A stretch of 52,596 bases of DNA from Dehalococcoidia bacterium (GCA_022820645.1 JAJEFD010000001.1:1-52596); one strand, 5' to 3'. Shown: positions 1 to 8,170, counted from the first letter of the stretch. Numbers and translations: made by a program. Notes: generated from the letters alone by a model not told the origin.

Positions 1-19
1 CAGCATCAGAATCAGCAAG

Positions 20-944
20 GTTGCACCCGGCCTTACGCGCGGGTGAGGATTGAAACCTTGGCTAGGAGTAGCAGGAGCAACCGTATCGATACGGTTGCAC
101 CCGGCCTTACGCGCGGGTGAGGATTGAAACGGGCTATCCGATCCTCGGTGCCACGCCTGCGGCTACACGTTGCACCCGGCCTTACGCGCGGGTGAGGATT
201 GAAACTTCGGGCTCTGGGGCGACGAGACCGAGGAGGTCAACGAGGTTGCACCCGGCCTTACGCGCGGGTGAGGATTGAAACATCGACGCCGTGGCCCACG
301 AGGTCCGGCGCGGGGGCAGTTGCACCCGGCCTTACGCGCGGGTGAGGATTGAAACCCCTCTCGCGCGACGTGCTCGTTCTGGATCATCGGGTTGCACCCG
401 GCCTTACGCGCGGGTGAGGATTGAAACCTCATCATGGCGGCTGTCGGCCTTGGAACGTCCGTCACGTTGCACCCGGCCTTACGCGCGGGTGAGGATTGAA
501 ACCAGTTTGGAGTCGTGTCCAGCTGCGCGTTGACCAGCGCGCCCGTTGCACCCGGCCTTACGCGCGGGTGAGGATTGAAACGGATGCTGGTCGGGCTGCT
601 CCTCGCGGCGGTACTGGTGTTGCACCCGGCCTTACGCGCGGGTGAGGATTGAAACAACGGCGCTGGCGAGATCATCCTGCGAGTGAAGCGAGTTGCACCC
701 GGCCTTACGCGCGGGTGAGGATTGAAACGGCTTTGCGTAGTGCATCGTTGCCATTATTCCGATGGTTGCAGTCGGTCTTACGCTCGGGTGAGGATTGAAA
801 CACGGCTGCGGACGAGACGAAGCTCTAAGGGATCAGTTGCACCCAGCGTTAGGCCGGGGTGAGAATTGAAACAGGCGCTCCCCCACCATCCCAGTGGGGC
901 GTAGGTTGTTGCGCTCGGCGTTAAGGTCAGATGAAGATTGAACC
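20..944 (+). CRISPR. CRISPR array, trailer end, 13 repeats
   Basis: Ten identical 37-nt repeats begin at 20, 94, 169, 245, 319, 391, 466, 545, 619 and 692. They start GTTGCACCCGG and end GGATTGAAAC. Three decayed copies follow at 765, 836 and 908 with 4, 6 and 10 mismatches. Spacers are 34-42 nt. The repeat holds a 5-bp stem (ACCCG with CGGGT), and the ATTGAAAC end is common in class 1 (type I and III) systems. Decay at the right-hand end marks the trailer, so the leader lies to the left of the window; bases 1-19 look like the tail of another spacer, meaning the array continues. No cas gene is present here, so the subtype is open. Spacers at 206-244 and 656-691 read open in one frame, as expected for DNA taken from coding regions of a mobile element. 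Confidence 0.97.
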
Positions 945-1077
945 ACCACCGAAGAGGACAACACCGGCACCTATAGCGCCACCTCCCACTCGAAGGTTCG
1001 CAGTACAGTACCGCTTGGCCCACCAGACTTACCAGATCCATGTCCCCACGATGGGACGCCTTGGAATCGCCGCCGAC

Positions 1078-2433
1078 TCATGAGCGTCCGCCAGTGCGGA
1101 AGAGCGCTACCGCTGCAGCGAGTGAAGCCACCCCACCGAAGACGAGGAACACGGTTCTCGCGGCGGTTGTCACTGTCTCTGCACTCGCTCCGCCCAGCCC
1201 CGGCTCGCCAAGGCCCGAGGTGAAGATTGCCTCTGAGGCCGCGACCCCCGTGATTATCCCGATGTAACGAAGGGTCGGAATCAGCGCGGAGACTGTGCCA
1301 ACGCGGTCCCGCGGGGCTGCACTCATGATGACGCTCTGGTTCGGCGCTTGAAAGAACGAGCCGCCGACGCCGCTCAGGACCAGGGTCCCCACGATGACCG
1401 GAATCGACGTACCCAGATTCAGGTTCGCGAGCAAGAAGAGCGCCATCGCCGACAGGCTCAGCCCAATCGTCGTGGGAACCCGCGGGCCGATCCGGTCGGA
1501 GAGACGTCCCGTGAACGGGGGAAACACGATGAACATAGCGGGGGCCACCAGCATGATCAGGCCGGCCATCGCCGGTGACAGCCCCCGCGCGATGAGAAGG
1601 TAGAACGGCATCGCAAAGGTGACGGCCATCATCGAAACGCCAGCCATCAGCATCAGTCCACTGGAAACCGAGAGGGCCGGGTTCAGGAACATCCGTATGT
1701 CTACGACGGGGCTCCCTGTGCGGACCGAGTGGAACGAGAAGGCCGTCATGGCCACCGCACTCAGTGGGAACACGAAGAGAACCAGCGGCGACGTCCAGCC
1801 CTCAGCAGAGCCACGGTTCAGCCCCACAGCCATCAGCACCAGCGCCGCGAACAGCAGGACCGCACCGGAGAAATCGGTTCGCCGGTCGGCGGTCGCCCGT
1901 ATGTCCTGGAGATAGACCATAGCGAGAACGAATCCCGCAAACCCGAATGGCGCTCGCACCCAGAAGATGGAGCGCCAGCCCAGTGTTTCGAGGAGAACGC
2001 CGCCGAGCGCCGGACCTGACATGAGCCCGAAGCCGGCGACGGAAGCCATCAAGCCCAACGCCTTGCCGCGTTCGCTAGGCGGAAAGGCGCTCGACACCAA
2101 CCCCAGCGAGAGAGAGACCATCATCGCAGCCCCTGCGCCCTGGACGGCCCGAAGCGCGATCAGCGTCAGAATGTTTGGCGCAGCGGCAGCGCCCACGAGG
2201 CCGACTGCGTAGATCAGGGCTCCGGTGGCAAAGACGGTCTTGTTGCCAAACTGGTCCCCCAGCCGGCCCATCGGCAGCGCCAGGCCGAGCACGACGAGCT
2301 GATAGGAAAGAGCGATCCAGACGACGGTGGAAGTGGACGCGTCGAACACCTCGGTGAAGGAGGGAAGCGCAATCGCAACTATCGAGAAATCGGAAGTGCC
2401 GAGGAGCGTGCTCGCCCCTGCTGCAGCGAGCAC
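1078..2433 (-). CDS. MFS transporter, DHA2 drug:proton antiporter type
   Basis: An inner-membrane secondary transporter of the major facilitator superfamily, predicted to export small hydrophobic compounds in exchange for protons. The 451-residue protein is hydrophobic throughout. It carries the first cytoplasmic loop motif (GRLGDQFGNK) near residue 55 and the motif C-like antiporter stretch GFGLMSGPALGG around residues 135-146. The length and continuous helices fit the 14-helix EmrB/QacA group. The start is a GTG at 2433; an in-frame stop at 2482 leaves no upstream ATG, GTG or TTG, and the Shine-Dalgarno is weak. It is a single gene between the CRISPR trailer and the B12 operon and reads away from both. 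Family call is firm; substrate unknown. Confidence 0.88.
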   Translation of the reverse strand: MLAAAGASTLLGTSDFSIVAIALPSFTEVFDASTSTVVWIALSYQLVVLGLALPMGRLGDQFGNKTVFATGALIYAVGLVGAAAAPNILTLIALRAVQGAGAAMMVSLSLGLVSSAFPPSERGKALGLMASVAGFGLMSGPALGGVLLETLGWRSIFWVRAPFGFAGFVLAMVYLQDIRATADRRTDFSGAVLLFAALVLMAVGLNRGSAEGWTSPLVLFVFPLSAVAMTAFSFHSVRTGSPVVDIRMFLNPALSVSSGLMLMAGVSMMAVTFAMPFYLLIARGLSPAMAGLIMLVAPAMFIVFPPFTGRLSDRIGPRVPTTIGLSLSAMALFLLANLNLGTSIPVIVGTLVLSGVGGSFFQAPNQSVIMSAAPRDRVGTVSALIPTLRYIGIITGVAASEAIFTSGLGEPGLGGASAETVTTAARTVFLVFGGVASLAAAVALFRTGGRS

Positions 2434-2627
2434 CGCCCACTTCGAGCCAGCGTTTACATGTCTGGTATCGGCTGCTATCGGTTACTTCCTTGGCACAGGA
2501 GCGCCTTCCGCACCTTGCCTCTTGGACTACGGAGGATTTCCTGAAGTCCTGATGATAGGGGAGTCTGCTTCCATAGGCCACGCAGGCTAAGCGCGTGGCC
2601 TCACCGGTAAGCGTGTCACACCCATCC

Positions 2628-2656
2628 TTGACAGCCCACAGCCCACGCCATAGTGT
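2628..2656 (+). promoter_or_regulatory. Probable sigma-70 promoter of the B12 operon
   Basis: A perfect -35 box TTGACA (2628-2633) is followed after 17 nt by TAGTGT (2651-2656), which keeps the three most conserved -10 positions. The expected start near 2663 lies about 20 nt before the first pairing strand of the cobalamin riboswitch. The 194 nt between the exporter start and this promoter show nothing else I can name. Confidence 0.6.
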
Positions 2657-2685
2657 GCCTTCTCGTTACGCACATACGATCACTG

Positions 2686-2854
2686 CTCGTTCAGGTGCCC
2701 GTCCCAGGGAGAATAGGGAAGGCGGTGTGAGTCCGCCGCGGTAGCGCCACTGTAAGCGGGATCTTGGAGCCGGAGCCCACTGTCGAAGACATCGATGGGA
2801 AGGGCCCCCAGCAGATGAGTCCGCCCGCGAAGCCAGGAGACCTGCCTGAACGAG
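2686..2854 (+). ncRNA. Cobalamin (B12) riboswitch aptamer
   Basis: A metabolite-sensing leader that binds cobalamin. The P1 strands CTCGTTCAGG (2686-2695) and CCTGAACGAG (2845-2854) pair perfectly over 10 bp. Between them are the family landmarks: GGGAGAATAGGGAAG near 2707, GAGTCCGCCGCGG near 2729, GCGCCACTGT (B12-box region) near 2744, GGGAAGG near 2810, and the closing AGCCAGGAGACCTGCC near 2831. It lies directly upstream of btuC, the expected target class. The loop segment GGATCT (2759-2764) is complementary to AGATCC in the downstream hairpin, fitting the loop-loop contact known in this family. Confidence 0.97.
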
Positions 2855-2924
2855 AGGTGACCACTCTCCGCCTAAGAGAGGGTCCCTCGGTCGCCGGACG
2901 TGAAATTCCGGCAGCGTGAAACCT

Positions 2925-2957
2925 GACCTCCAGCGGAGATCCGCCGGAGGTCTTTGT
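2925..2957 (+). promoter_or_regulatory. Expression platform: hairpin sequestering the btuC Shine-Dalgarno
   Basis: GACCTCC (2925-2931) pairs with GGAGGTC (2946-2952), and an inner GCGG/CCGC stem closes an AGAT loop. The 3' strand contains GGAGG (2946-2950), which sits 7 nt before a GTG codon at 2958 in the btuC frame, so it is very likely the ribosome binding site. Only TTTGTG follows, not a U-run, so translational blocking is more likely than transcription termination. The loop AGATCC (2937-2942) is complementary to GGATCT in the aptamer; cobalamin binding would therefore stabilise the hairpin and shut off btuC translation. Confidence 0.8.
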
Positions 2958-4034
2958 GTGAGGGCTGTCGGACTCACAACGTTGCGCGGTTACCGCCGGA
3001 TGGCCGTTACCAGCCGGTTGGTCATCGGCGCATCCGCACTGCTCCTGCTGATCCTGGCGAGCGCAGCTGTCTCGCTCAGCCTTGGGCCCGTCAGCATACC
3101 CGCCAGCCACGTCGCCTCCATCGTGCTGTCGTCACTGGGGTTCGACGCGGCCGGGTTTGGCCATACCGAACGGCTCGTCATCGAACAGATCAGGCTTCCG
3201 CGCATACTCGTCGGCGCCGTCGTAGGCATCGCTCTGGGAGTGGCCGGAGCAACGATGCAGGGTCTGTTCCGCAATCCCATGGCCGACCCCGGCATCATCG
3301 GGGTGTCGGCAGGAGGAGCACTGGGTGCGGTGGTTGCCATCGCCACGGGCATGGCGGGGCTCTTCTTACTTGCACTGCCAGCCTTCGCGTTCATCGGCGC
3401 CATGGCAGCCTCGTTCCTCGTGTATGGGATAGCCGCGGTTGGCGGACGCTTCTCCATGGCAACGCTTCTGCTTGCCGGTGTCGCGGTCAACGCGTTCCTT
3501 GGCGCCATCGTCTCGGCAATCATCATCCTCCTGTCCGACAACGAAGCACTCCGCGAGATCCTCTTCTGGCTCGCAGGGGGCTTGGACTCGCGCTCCTGGG
3601 AGCACGTCCGCATCTCCGCGCCGCTGATACTCGGCGGTGCTGCGGTCATCCTGCTGATGGCGCGCGACCTCAACCTCCTGATGCTGGGTGACGACGAGGC
3701 CCGTTCCATGGGCGTTCGCGTCGGCATGGCACGCATCCTCCTCCTCGCTGCGGCGGCGCTGGTGACCGGCACTGCCGTCGCCGTCAGCGGCACCATCGCC
3801 TTCGTCGGCCTCGTGACCCCGCACATCCTCCGGCTCCTGATCGGCCCGGACCATCGGGTGCTCATCCCCATGAGCGCACTCGGTGGCGCGGTCTTCGTCA
3901 CCGTGGCCGACACAGTAGCCAGGACCATCATCCAGCCAGCCGAGTTCCGCGTCGGCATCCTCACCGCGTTCGTCGGTGCGCCGTTCTTCATACTCCTGCT
4001 CATCAGGAACAAACGTCAGGTCTATTCGCTATGA
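2958..4034 (+). CDS. btuC: Vitamin B12 ABC transporter permease BtuC (FecCD family)
   Basis: The membrane subunit of a B12 importer, forming the channel through which the binding protein delivers cobalamin. The roughly 358-residue protein matches the FecCD permease family, with LPRILVGAVVGIALGVAGATMQGLFRNPMADP split over its second and third helices, GGLDSRSWE, and the conserved FVGLVTPHILRLLIGPDHR stretch near the C terminus. I chose GTG 2958 because GGAGG lies 7 nt upstream inside the riboswitch hairpin. ATG 3000 has a poor ribosome site, and a start at 2916 would precede the hairpin. The gene ends in ATGA, shared with the next gene. Riboswitch control supports B12 rather than heme or siderophore as the cargo. 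Family is certain; start moderately so. Confidence 0.9.
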   Translation: MRAVGLTTLRGYRRMAVTSRLVIGASALLLLILASAAVSLSLGPVSIPASHVASIVLSSLGFDAAGFGHTERLVIEQIRLPRILVGAVVGIALGVAGATMQGLFRNPMADPGIIGVSAGGALGAVVAIATGMAGLFLLALPAFAFIGAMAASFLVYGIAAVGGRFSMATLLLAGVAVNAFLGAIVSAIIILLSDNEALREILFWLAGGLDSRSWEHVRISAPLILGGAAVILLMARDLNLLMLGDDEARSMGVRVGMARILLLAAAALVTGTAVAVSGTIAFVGLVTPHILRLLIGPDHRVLIPMSALGGAVFVTVADTVARTIIQPAEFRVGILTAFVGAPFFILLLIRNKRQVYSL

Positions 4035-5188
4035 GACACGACCCCACGAAAGGAGTCACCTTGCCGGTCCGACACTTCGCCGCCCTCATCGTCACCTTGT
4101 TCGTATCCATTACCGTCATGGCGCTGGCAGCCTGTTCGCAACCAACTCCGACTCCAACCCCGGCACCGACGGCAATGCCAACAGCCACACCTACCGTGGC
4201 GCCAGACCCAACACCAACTCCAACCCCTGAGCCCACGCCGACTCCCGAGCCCGTAGTCAGGCTGCCCGACAACGTACCGGGCATCGTCGACTCCACCAAC
4301 CTCGGTTGGCCACGCGAGGTCGAGGGGCTGAACGGCGTCGTGAGCATCCCCGCTAGACCGGAGCGCATCATCACCGCCTCTGTCGGACACGACGAAGTAG
4401 TGCTCGCGCTTGCCCCCGGCGACCGGCTCGTTGCAGTCGGGAACCCCACGAAGAGCGAGACATTCTCCAACGTCGCCTCGCTGATGCAGGACAAACCTGA
4501 GGTCACACGCGACCCGGAGACAATCATCGCCCAGTCGCCGGACGTCATCGTCACCAGCCCCTTTTTCCCCGCCGAGGGCATCGAGGCCCTGTCGAGGGCC
4601 GGCGTCCCGGTGGTGCAGACGGAGCTGCAACACGACCCTGAGGCGCGCATCCACAACATCCTGCTCATCGGCTATATCCTTGGCGAAGAGGAGCGCGCCC
4701 TCGAGTTCGCAGCCGAGGTACGCGAACGGTACGATTCTCTCGTCGCCATCACCGGGGCGGCACAACCTCGTCCACGGGTTCTCGCGCTTACGCAGTACTC
4801 GGACCAGCTCTGGGTAGCGGGCGGCAACTCGACGGAGGGCGGCGTCATCACGGCTGCCGGAGGCATCAACGCAGCCGAAGAGGCCAGAGTCGAGAGCAAC
4901 CAACTGACCAGCCTGGAAGGGGTCATCGCCATGAACCCGGAGGTCATCATCATCCCTCAGCCGGTAGAGTTTGGCGGGGAGGACTTCCGCGAAAGCCTGC
5001 TTGCTAACGCAGCGCTTGCCGAAGTTCCGGCAGTGAAGAACGGTGCAGTGCACGTAGTGGAGAGCAAGCACGCCACCACGCTCTCCTACTGGAACATCCT
5101 TGGAGCTGAAGAGCTCGCCCGGCTGCTATGGCCGAACGACTTCCCCGCGTCGGAGAGCGCTCCGTTCAGCCTTCCAGACAGCGGATGA
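4031..5188 (+). CDS. btuF: B12-binding lipoprotein BtuF
   Basis: The extracytoplasmic substrate-binding protein of the B12 importer. The N terminus is a lipoprotein signal with lipobox LAAC at Cys35. A flexible Thr/Pro repeat linker follows (residues about 37-75), then a class III binding fold: RPERIITASVGHDEVVLAL, GNPTKSETFSNV, ETIIAQSPDVIVT and a C-terminal WNILGAEELARLLW. ATG 4031 overlaps the btuC stop (ATGA), favouring coupled translation. However, TTG 4061 has a much better Shine-Dalgarno (AAAGGAG, 6 nt away) and gives a cleaner signal peptide, so the mature protein is the same but the start is uncertain. The Thr/Pro linker resembles that of the RCC1-like lipoprotein at 44.9 kb. Confidence 0.9.
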   Translation: MRHDPTKGVTLPVRHFAALIVTLFVSITVMALAACSQPTPTPTPAPTAMPTATPTVAPDPTPTPTPEPTPTPEPVVRLPDNVPGIVDSTNLGWPREVEGLNGVVSIPARPERIITASVGHDEVVLALAPGDRLVAVGNPTKSETFSNVASLMQDKPEVTRDPETIIAQSPDVIVTSPFFPAEGIEALSRAGVPVVQTELQHDPEARIHNILLIGYILGEEERALEFAAEVRERYDSLVAITGAAQPRPRVLALTQYSDQLWVAGGNSTEGGVITAAGGINAAEEARVESNQLTSLEGVIAMNPEVIIIPQPVEFGGEDFRESLLANAALAEVPAVKNGAVHVVESKHATTLSYWNILGAEELARLLWPNDFPASESAPFSLPDSG

Positions 5189-6063
5189 GCAGTGACAAGC
5201 TACAAGCGCTCAGCGCGGAAGGCCTCTCCTACAGCGTCGGCGCGCAGACGCTGCTGGACAATGTGCGTCTGCACGCCGAGCAGGGACAGTTCGTCGGCCT
5301 CATCGGCCCGAACGGCGCAGGGAAGTCCACTTTGCTGAGGGCGCTGTCAGGCATGCTCGTGCACCAACACGGTGCTGTCCTGTTGGAGGGAACGGACCTG
5401 CGCTCCATGTCCTCGAGGGACGTCGCCGCCGGCATGGCGCTCGTCTCCCAGATCGCGCCGTACACACACGGCTTCACGTCGTTCGAACTCGTGCTCATGG
5501 GCAGGTATCCGCACCTGGGTCGCTTCCAGATAGAAGGGAGCAAGGACAACAGCATCGCCCGCGACTCGATGCGTCAGACCGATACCGAGCGGTTCGCCGA
5601 CAGGACGCTCGATACGCTGTCCGGAGGAGAACGCCAGCGGGTATTCGTATCGCGTGCGCTCGCCCAGCAACCGCGCATCCTCCTGCTAGACGAGCCGACC
5701 TCCAACCTGGACGTGTTCCACCAACTCAAGGTGCTCGACCTCGTGCGCGAACTCGTCGACGAAGGTCTGACCGCCGTCGCAGCGATCCACGACCTGCAGA
5801 TGTCGGCACGCTACTGCGACCGCCTCGTGCTTTTGAGCGAGGGGCGGGTGCTTGCCGAGGGTACTCCCGAGGAGGTCTTGACGCCGGGGGCCATCGAGTC
5901 CGCTTTCGGCGTCCGATCCGCCGTGTACCCCGATCCGGTGACCGGCACACTCGCGATAAGCCTGATCGGCCCGGCAGATGCACACGCGTCACCTGCGTCG
6001 GACAACGGCGCACCGGCGCCAGTTGAGAAGGCCCCAGTGGCAGCCCATGGAGTCGAGGCGTGA
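5185..6063 (+). CDS. btuD: B12 ABC transporter ATP-binding protein BtuD
   Basis: The cytoplasmic ATPase that powers B12 import. In the 292-residue protein starting at ATG 5185 the motifs are Walker A GPNGAGKST (41-49), Q-loop Gln89, signature LSGGER (145-150), Walker B ILLLDE (165-170), and switch His202. This is the FecE/BtuD subgroup order and spacing. The start overlaps the btuF stop by 4 nt. The C terminus has about 40 extra residues rich in Ala and Pro after the ABC domain, with no function I recognise. Its place between btuF and cobO under the B12 riboswitch supports cobalamin as the substrate. Confidence 0.92.
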   Translation: MSSDKLQALSAEGLSYSVGAQTLLDNVRLHAEQGQFVGLIGPNGAGKSTLLRALSGMLVHQHGAVLLEGTDLRSMSSRDVAAGMALVSQIAPYTHGFTSFELVLMGRYPHLGRFQIEGSKDNSIARDSMRQTDTERFADRTLDTLSGGERQRVFVSRALAQQPRILLLDEPTSNLDVFHQLKVLDLVRELVDEGLTAVAAIHDLQMSARYCDRLVLLSEGRVLAEGTPEEVLTPGAIESAFGVRSAVYPDPVTGTLAISLIGPADAHASPASDNGAPAPVEKAPVAAHGVEA

Positions 6064-6635
6064 GCGAACCAGAGTCGGCAAGGGAAAACCCACAGCCCAT
6101 GAAACCCCGCCGCGAACGGCACGGCCTCGTCATCGTCAACACCGGCGACGGGAAGGGCAAGACCACTGCGGCGCTCGGCGTGCTCTTCCGCGCCTGGGGA
6201 CGGGACTTCCGGGTGAGGATGTTCCAGTTCATCAAGCACACCGGCGCACGGTTCGGTGAACAGCGAGCAGCCGAGCGGCTCGGCATACGCATCGAGGCGC
6301 TGGGCGACGGCTTCACCTGGCTGTCGAAGGACATGGACCGCACGACGGCCCTCGCGGTGGAGCAGTGGGGCCGATGCAGGGAAGCCATCCTTCAAGGCGA
6401 TGACGACATCATCATCCTGGACGAGTTCACCTACGCCATGCACTACGGGTGGGTCTCCGTCGACGAGGTCATCGATACGCTGAAGCAGCGTCCGCGCACG
6501 CTGCACGTCATCATCACGGGCCGCTACGCCCCACAGGAGCTGATCGACTTCGCCGACCTCGTCACCGAGATGCGGATGGTCAAGCACCCCTACGAGACGC
6601 AGGGCATCAAGGCCCAGCAGGGCATCGAGTTCTAG
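6060..6635 (+). CDS. cobO: Cob(I)alamin adenosyltransferase, CobO/BtuR type
   Basis: Transfers the 5'-deoxyadenosyl group of ATP to reduced corrinoid, giving the coenzyme form of B12. The 191-residue protein has the family P-loop NTGDGKGKTTAALG (residues 27-40), the FIKHTGARFGEQ segment, the Walker B-like DIIILDEFTYAMHYGW, and the C-terminal KHPYETQGIKAQQGIEF. The start GTG overlaps the btuD stop (GTGA). A second start, ATG 6099 (MKPRRERHGL), matches the usual family N terminus and may be used as well. Because transport genes precede it and no synthesis genes are nearby, it probably adenosylates imported corrinoid. Confidence 0.94.
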   Translation: MSEPESARENPQPMKPRRERHGLVIVNTGDGKGKTTAALGVLFRAWGRDFRVRMFQFIKHTGARFGEQRAAERLGIRIEALGDGFTWLSKDMDRTTALAVEQWGRCREAILQGDDDIIILDEFTYAMHYGWVSVDEVIDTLKQRPRTLHVIITGRYAPQELIDFADLVTEMRMVKHPYETQGIKAQQGIEF

Positions 6636-6640
6636 CGACA

Positions 6641-7597
6641 CTACAGGTACCCCTGCTCCTGGTAGTAGCGCCTCGCGCCGTCGTGGAGAGGGGCGCCGGT
6701 AATCGCCTCGTCCCACTGGCGGCCGATAGGTCCCGTGAGCGACGACCAGTACGTCGGCCTGATCATCGGGAGACCTCCGGCCTCGCCGTTGTCGTAGTCG
6801 ATCTGGATCGACGTGAGCTCGATGTCGCGCTTGTTGTCGTCTATCGCCTTCGCGAGCAGGTAGGCCAGTTCGTCGTCGAGGTCGGCGCGGCACGTGAGCA
6901 CGATGTGCGAGTCGTCCAGCGCGGTGAGCGTCCGGTCGATGCCGGGCACGAAGCCCGCGGGCGTCACCTGGCGGCGCAGACCCTTCGCCTCCAGCCGCTG
7001 CATGACCTCCTCACTGATGTCGAGGAAGCGGTAGCCGCGAGACCCCACCCACGGCCAGGCCGAGAAGTCGTAGGCGCTGCCGTCACCCCAGAACGCGTCG
7101 AGCTGCCCGGCGTCGTAACGTGCCCTTGCAGCGCGCGCCGTGTGGTCCATGTGACTCACCGAGCCTCCCCACTTCCCGACATCAGCGTAGCTGAAGCCGT
7201 ACTCGCGGAGCACAACCTCGGCTCCGCTGCCAGCCATGTGCAGCACCGGCTTCTCCGCCACGAGCTGCTCGAACGACTCGATGCCCGTCCACGGCGCCAT
7301 CGCGAAGAGGAAGCGGTCCTCCTGCGGGAGCCACGCGATGGTCCGCAGCCAGTCGTCAGGCTTCTCCCCGGCAAGGATGCCCCTGCCGGAGTAGCGGTGC
7401 TCGTTGACCACCCACTTTGAGAAGACCAAGTCGATCGTGCGGTCGGCCAGCGCGTCCACGCCTCCGGGCCTCAGGACGTGCACCGTGGCATCGACGCGCT
7501 TCAACTCGCTGAGTCCGCGGCCTATAGCCTGCGTGAACCGGAACTGCGTCGACCACGACGTTCCGAACCGGATGGTGGGTATGGACTGTTGGGTCAT
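6641..7597 (-). CDS. TAXI-family TRAP solute-binding-like protein
   Basis: Resembles the substrate-binding component of TAXI-type TRAP transporters. Recognisable parts are the early IRFGTSWSTQFRFTQAIGRGLSE segment, a ligand-pocket region rich in Trp and Gly (GKWGGSVSHMDHT, FWGDGSAYDFSAWPW), and the closing APLHDGARRYYQEQGYL, a family-like ending. There is no signal peptide: the protein begins MTQQSIPTIRFG. No TRAP membrane subunit is near, so it may be a cytoplasmic binding protein or enzyme derived from this fold. It ends 5 nt from the cobO stop, convergently. Upstream lies a cluster of TTGGTC motifs that may be its operator. Confidence 0.7.
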   Translation of the reverse strand: MTQQSIPTIRFGTSWSTQFRFTQAIGRGLSELKRVDATVHVLRPGGVDALADRTIDLVFSKWVVNEHRYSGRGILAGEKPDDWLRTIAWLPQEDRFLFAMAPWTGIESFEQLVAEKPVLHMAGSGAEVVLREYGFSYADVGKWGGSVSHMDHTARAARARYDAGQLDAFWGDGSAYDFSAWPWVGSRGYRFLDISEEVMQRLEAKGLRRQVTPAGFVPGIDRTLTALDDSHIVLTCRADLDDELAYLLAKAIDDNKRDIELTSIQIDYDNGEAGGLPMIRPTYWSSLTGPIGRQWDEAITGAPLHDGARRYYQEQGYL

Positions 7598-7625
7598 GGT
7601 GTCCTCCTCAGGGAGCCGGTGGTCA

Positions 7626-7770
7626 GACCAAGAAGCTCATTGGGGGCCGAATTCTGAACTCCTTGGTCGGGTTCTTACGAGTAACCGCCCAAGCGATTCT
7701 GAGCTTCTTGGTCGCCTTGGTCGGGGGTGTTTCCAAGGCCATGGCCTGCTTCCCACGACCAAGGGACCAA
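7626..7770. promoter_or_regulatory. Cluster of six TTGGTC/GACCAA motifs with a 14-bp inverted repeat
   Basis: GACCAAGAAGCTCA (7626-7639) and TGAGCTTCTTGGTC (7700-7713) are a perfect 14-bp inverted repeat. The core TTGGTC or its complement GACCAA occurs at 7626, 7663, 7708, 7717, 7757 and 7765, six times in 145 nt. It lies just upstream of the TAXI-like gene (start 7597, minus strand) in a 686-nt region without a gene. This looks like an operator array for a DNA-binding regulator, or the remains of a mobile element end; no regulator gene is adjacent. Confidence 0.5.
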
Positions 7771-7950
7771 GGGGCCCATCGATCTACAAGTTTGCTCCGG
7801 TTCCCATAGGTTTCGTCTATATCTCCACCGCCAGCGATAGATTCTGTCTATAGGTCGGGCCGGTGCGCAGGTCATACGCCCAGCGTAGCGGATGGGAGCG
7901 GCACCGCGTAAGAGGCGGATGGCACACGCGCAGGGGCTTGCGCTACGCCC

Positions 7951-8137
7951 GACGCTGCACGGCGACCTCTCCAAGAGGGAGCCGATGGGATGCGAGGTTC
8001 CTGCCTGCGCAAGAACGACGGGAGCAAGGGCGCCCACAAGGGACGCCCCTACACCAGACAGCATCCCCATGCTCCCCGCCGATCCACCCTCACCCGCCGC
8101 GCTTCCGCGGCGCTCTCTCCCCTCAAGGGAGAGGGGG
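7951..8137. repeat. Palindromic element mosaic 1
   Basis: Four short elements stand in a row: a CTCTCC/GGGAG type element (about 7955-7981), a GTTCCTGCCTGCGCAAGAACG hairpin (about 7997-8022), a GGGCGCCCACAAGGGACGCC hairpin ending CCCTACACC (8027-8054), and a CCCTCACCC...CTCTCCCC...GGGAGAGGGG element (8086-8136). Each has relatives elsewhere in the window. They stay open in the frame of the following MFS gene and create a false N-terminal extension. Confidence 0.8.
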
Positions 8138-8170
8138 TCATGCGGGAATGCCGAGGCTGCCAGGGCAGCG

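Noticed and set aside
57..93. Palindrome CCGTATCGATACGG across a CRISPR spacer end
   Set aside because: Likely a property of the captured protospacer; no other sign of a regulatory site.
163..675. Long open frames over the CRISPR array on both strands
   Set aside because: They are translated repeats (FQSSPARKAGCN and CTRPYARVRIET patterns) and are not genes.
2925..2955. Hairpin as a Rho-independent terminator of the riboswitch
   Set aside because: No T-run, only TTTGTG; the buried GGAGG and GTG fit translational control better.
2916..2957. Longer btuC start before the riboswitch hairpin
   Set aside because: It would lie within the expression platform; GTG 2958 has the only good ribosome site.
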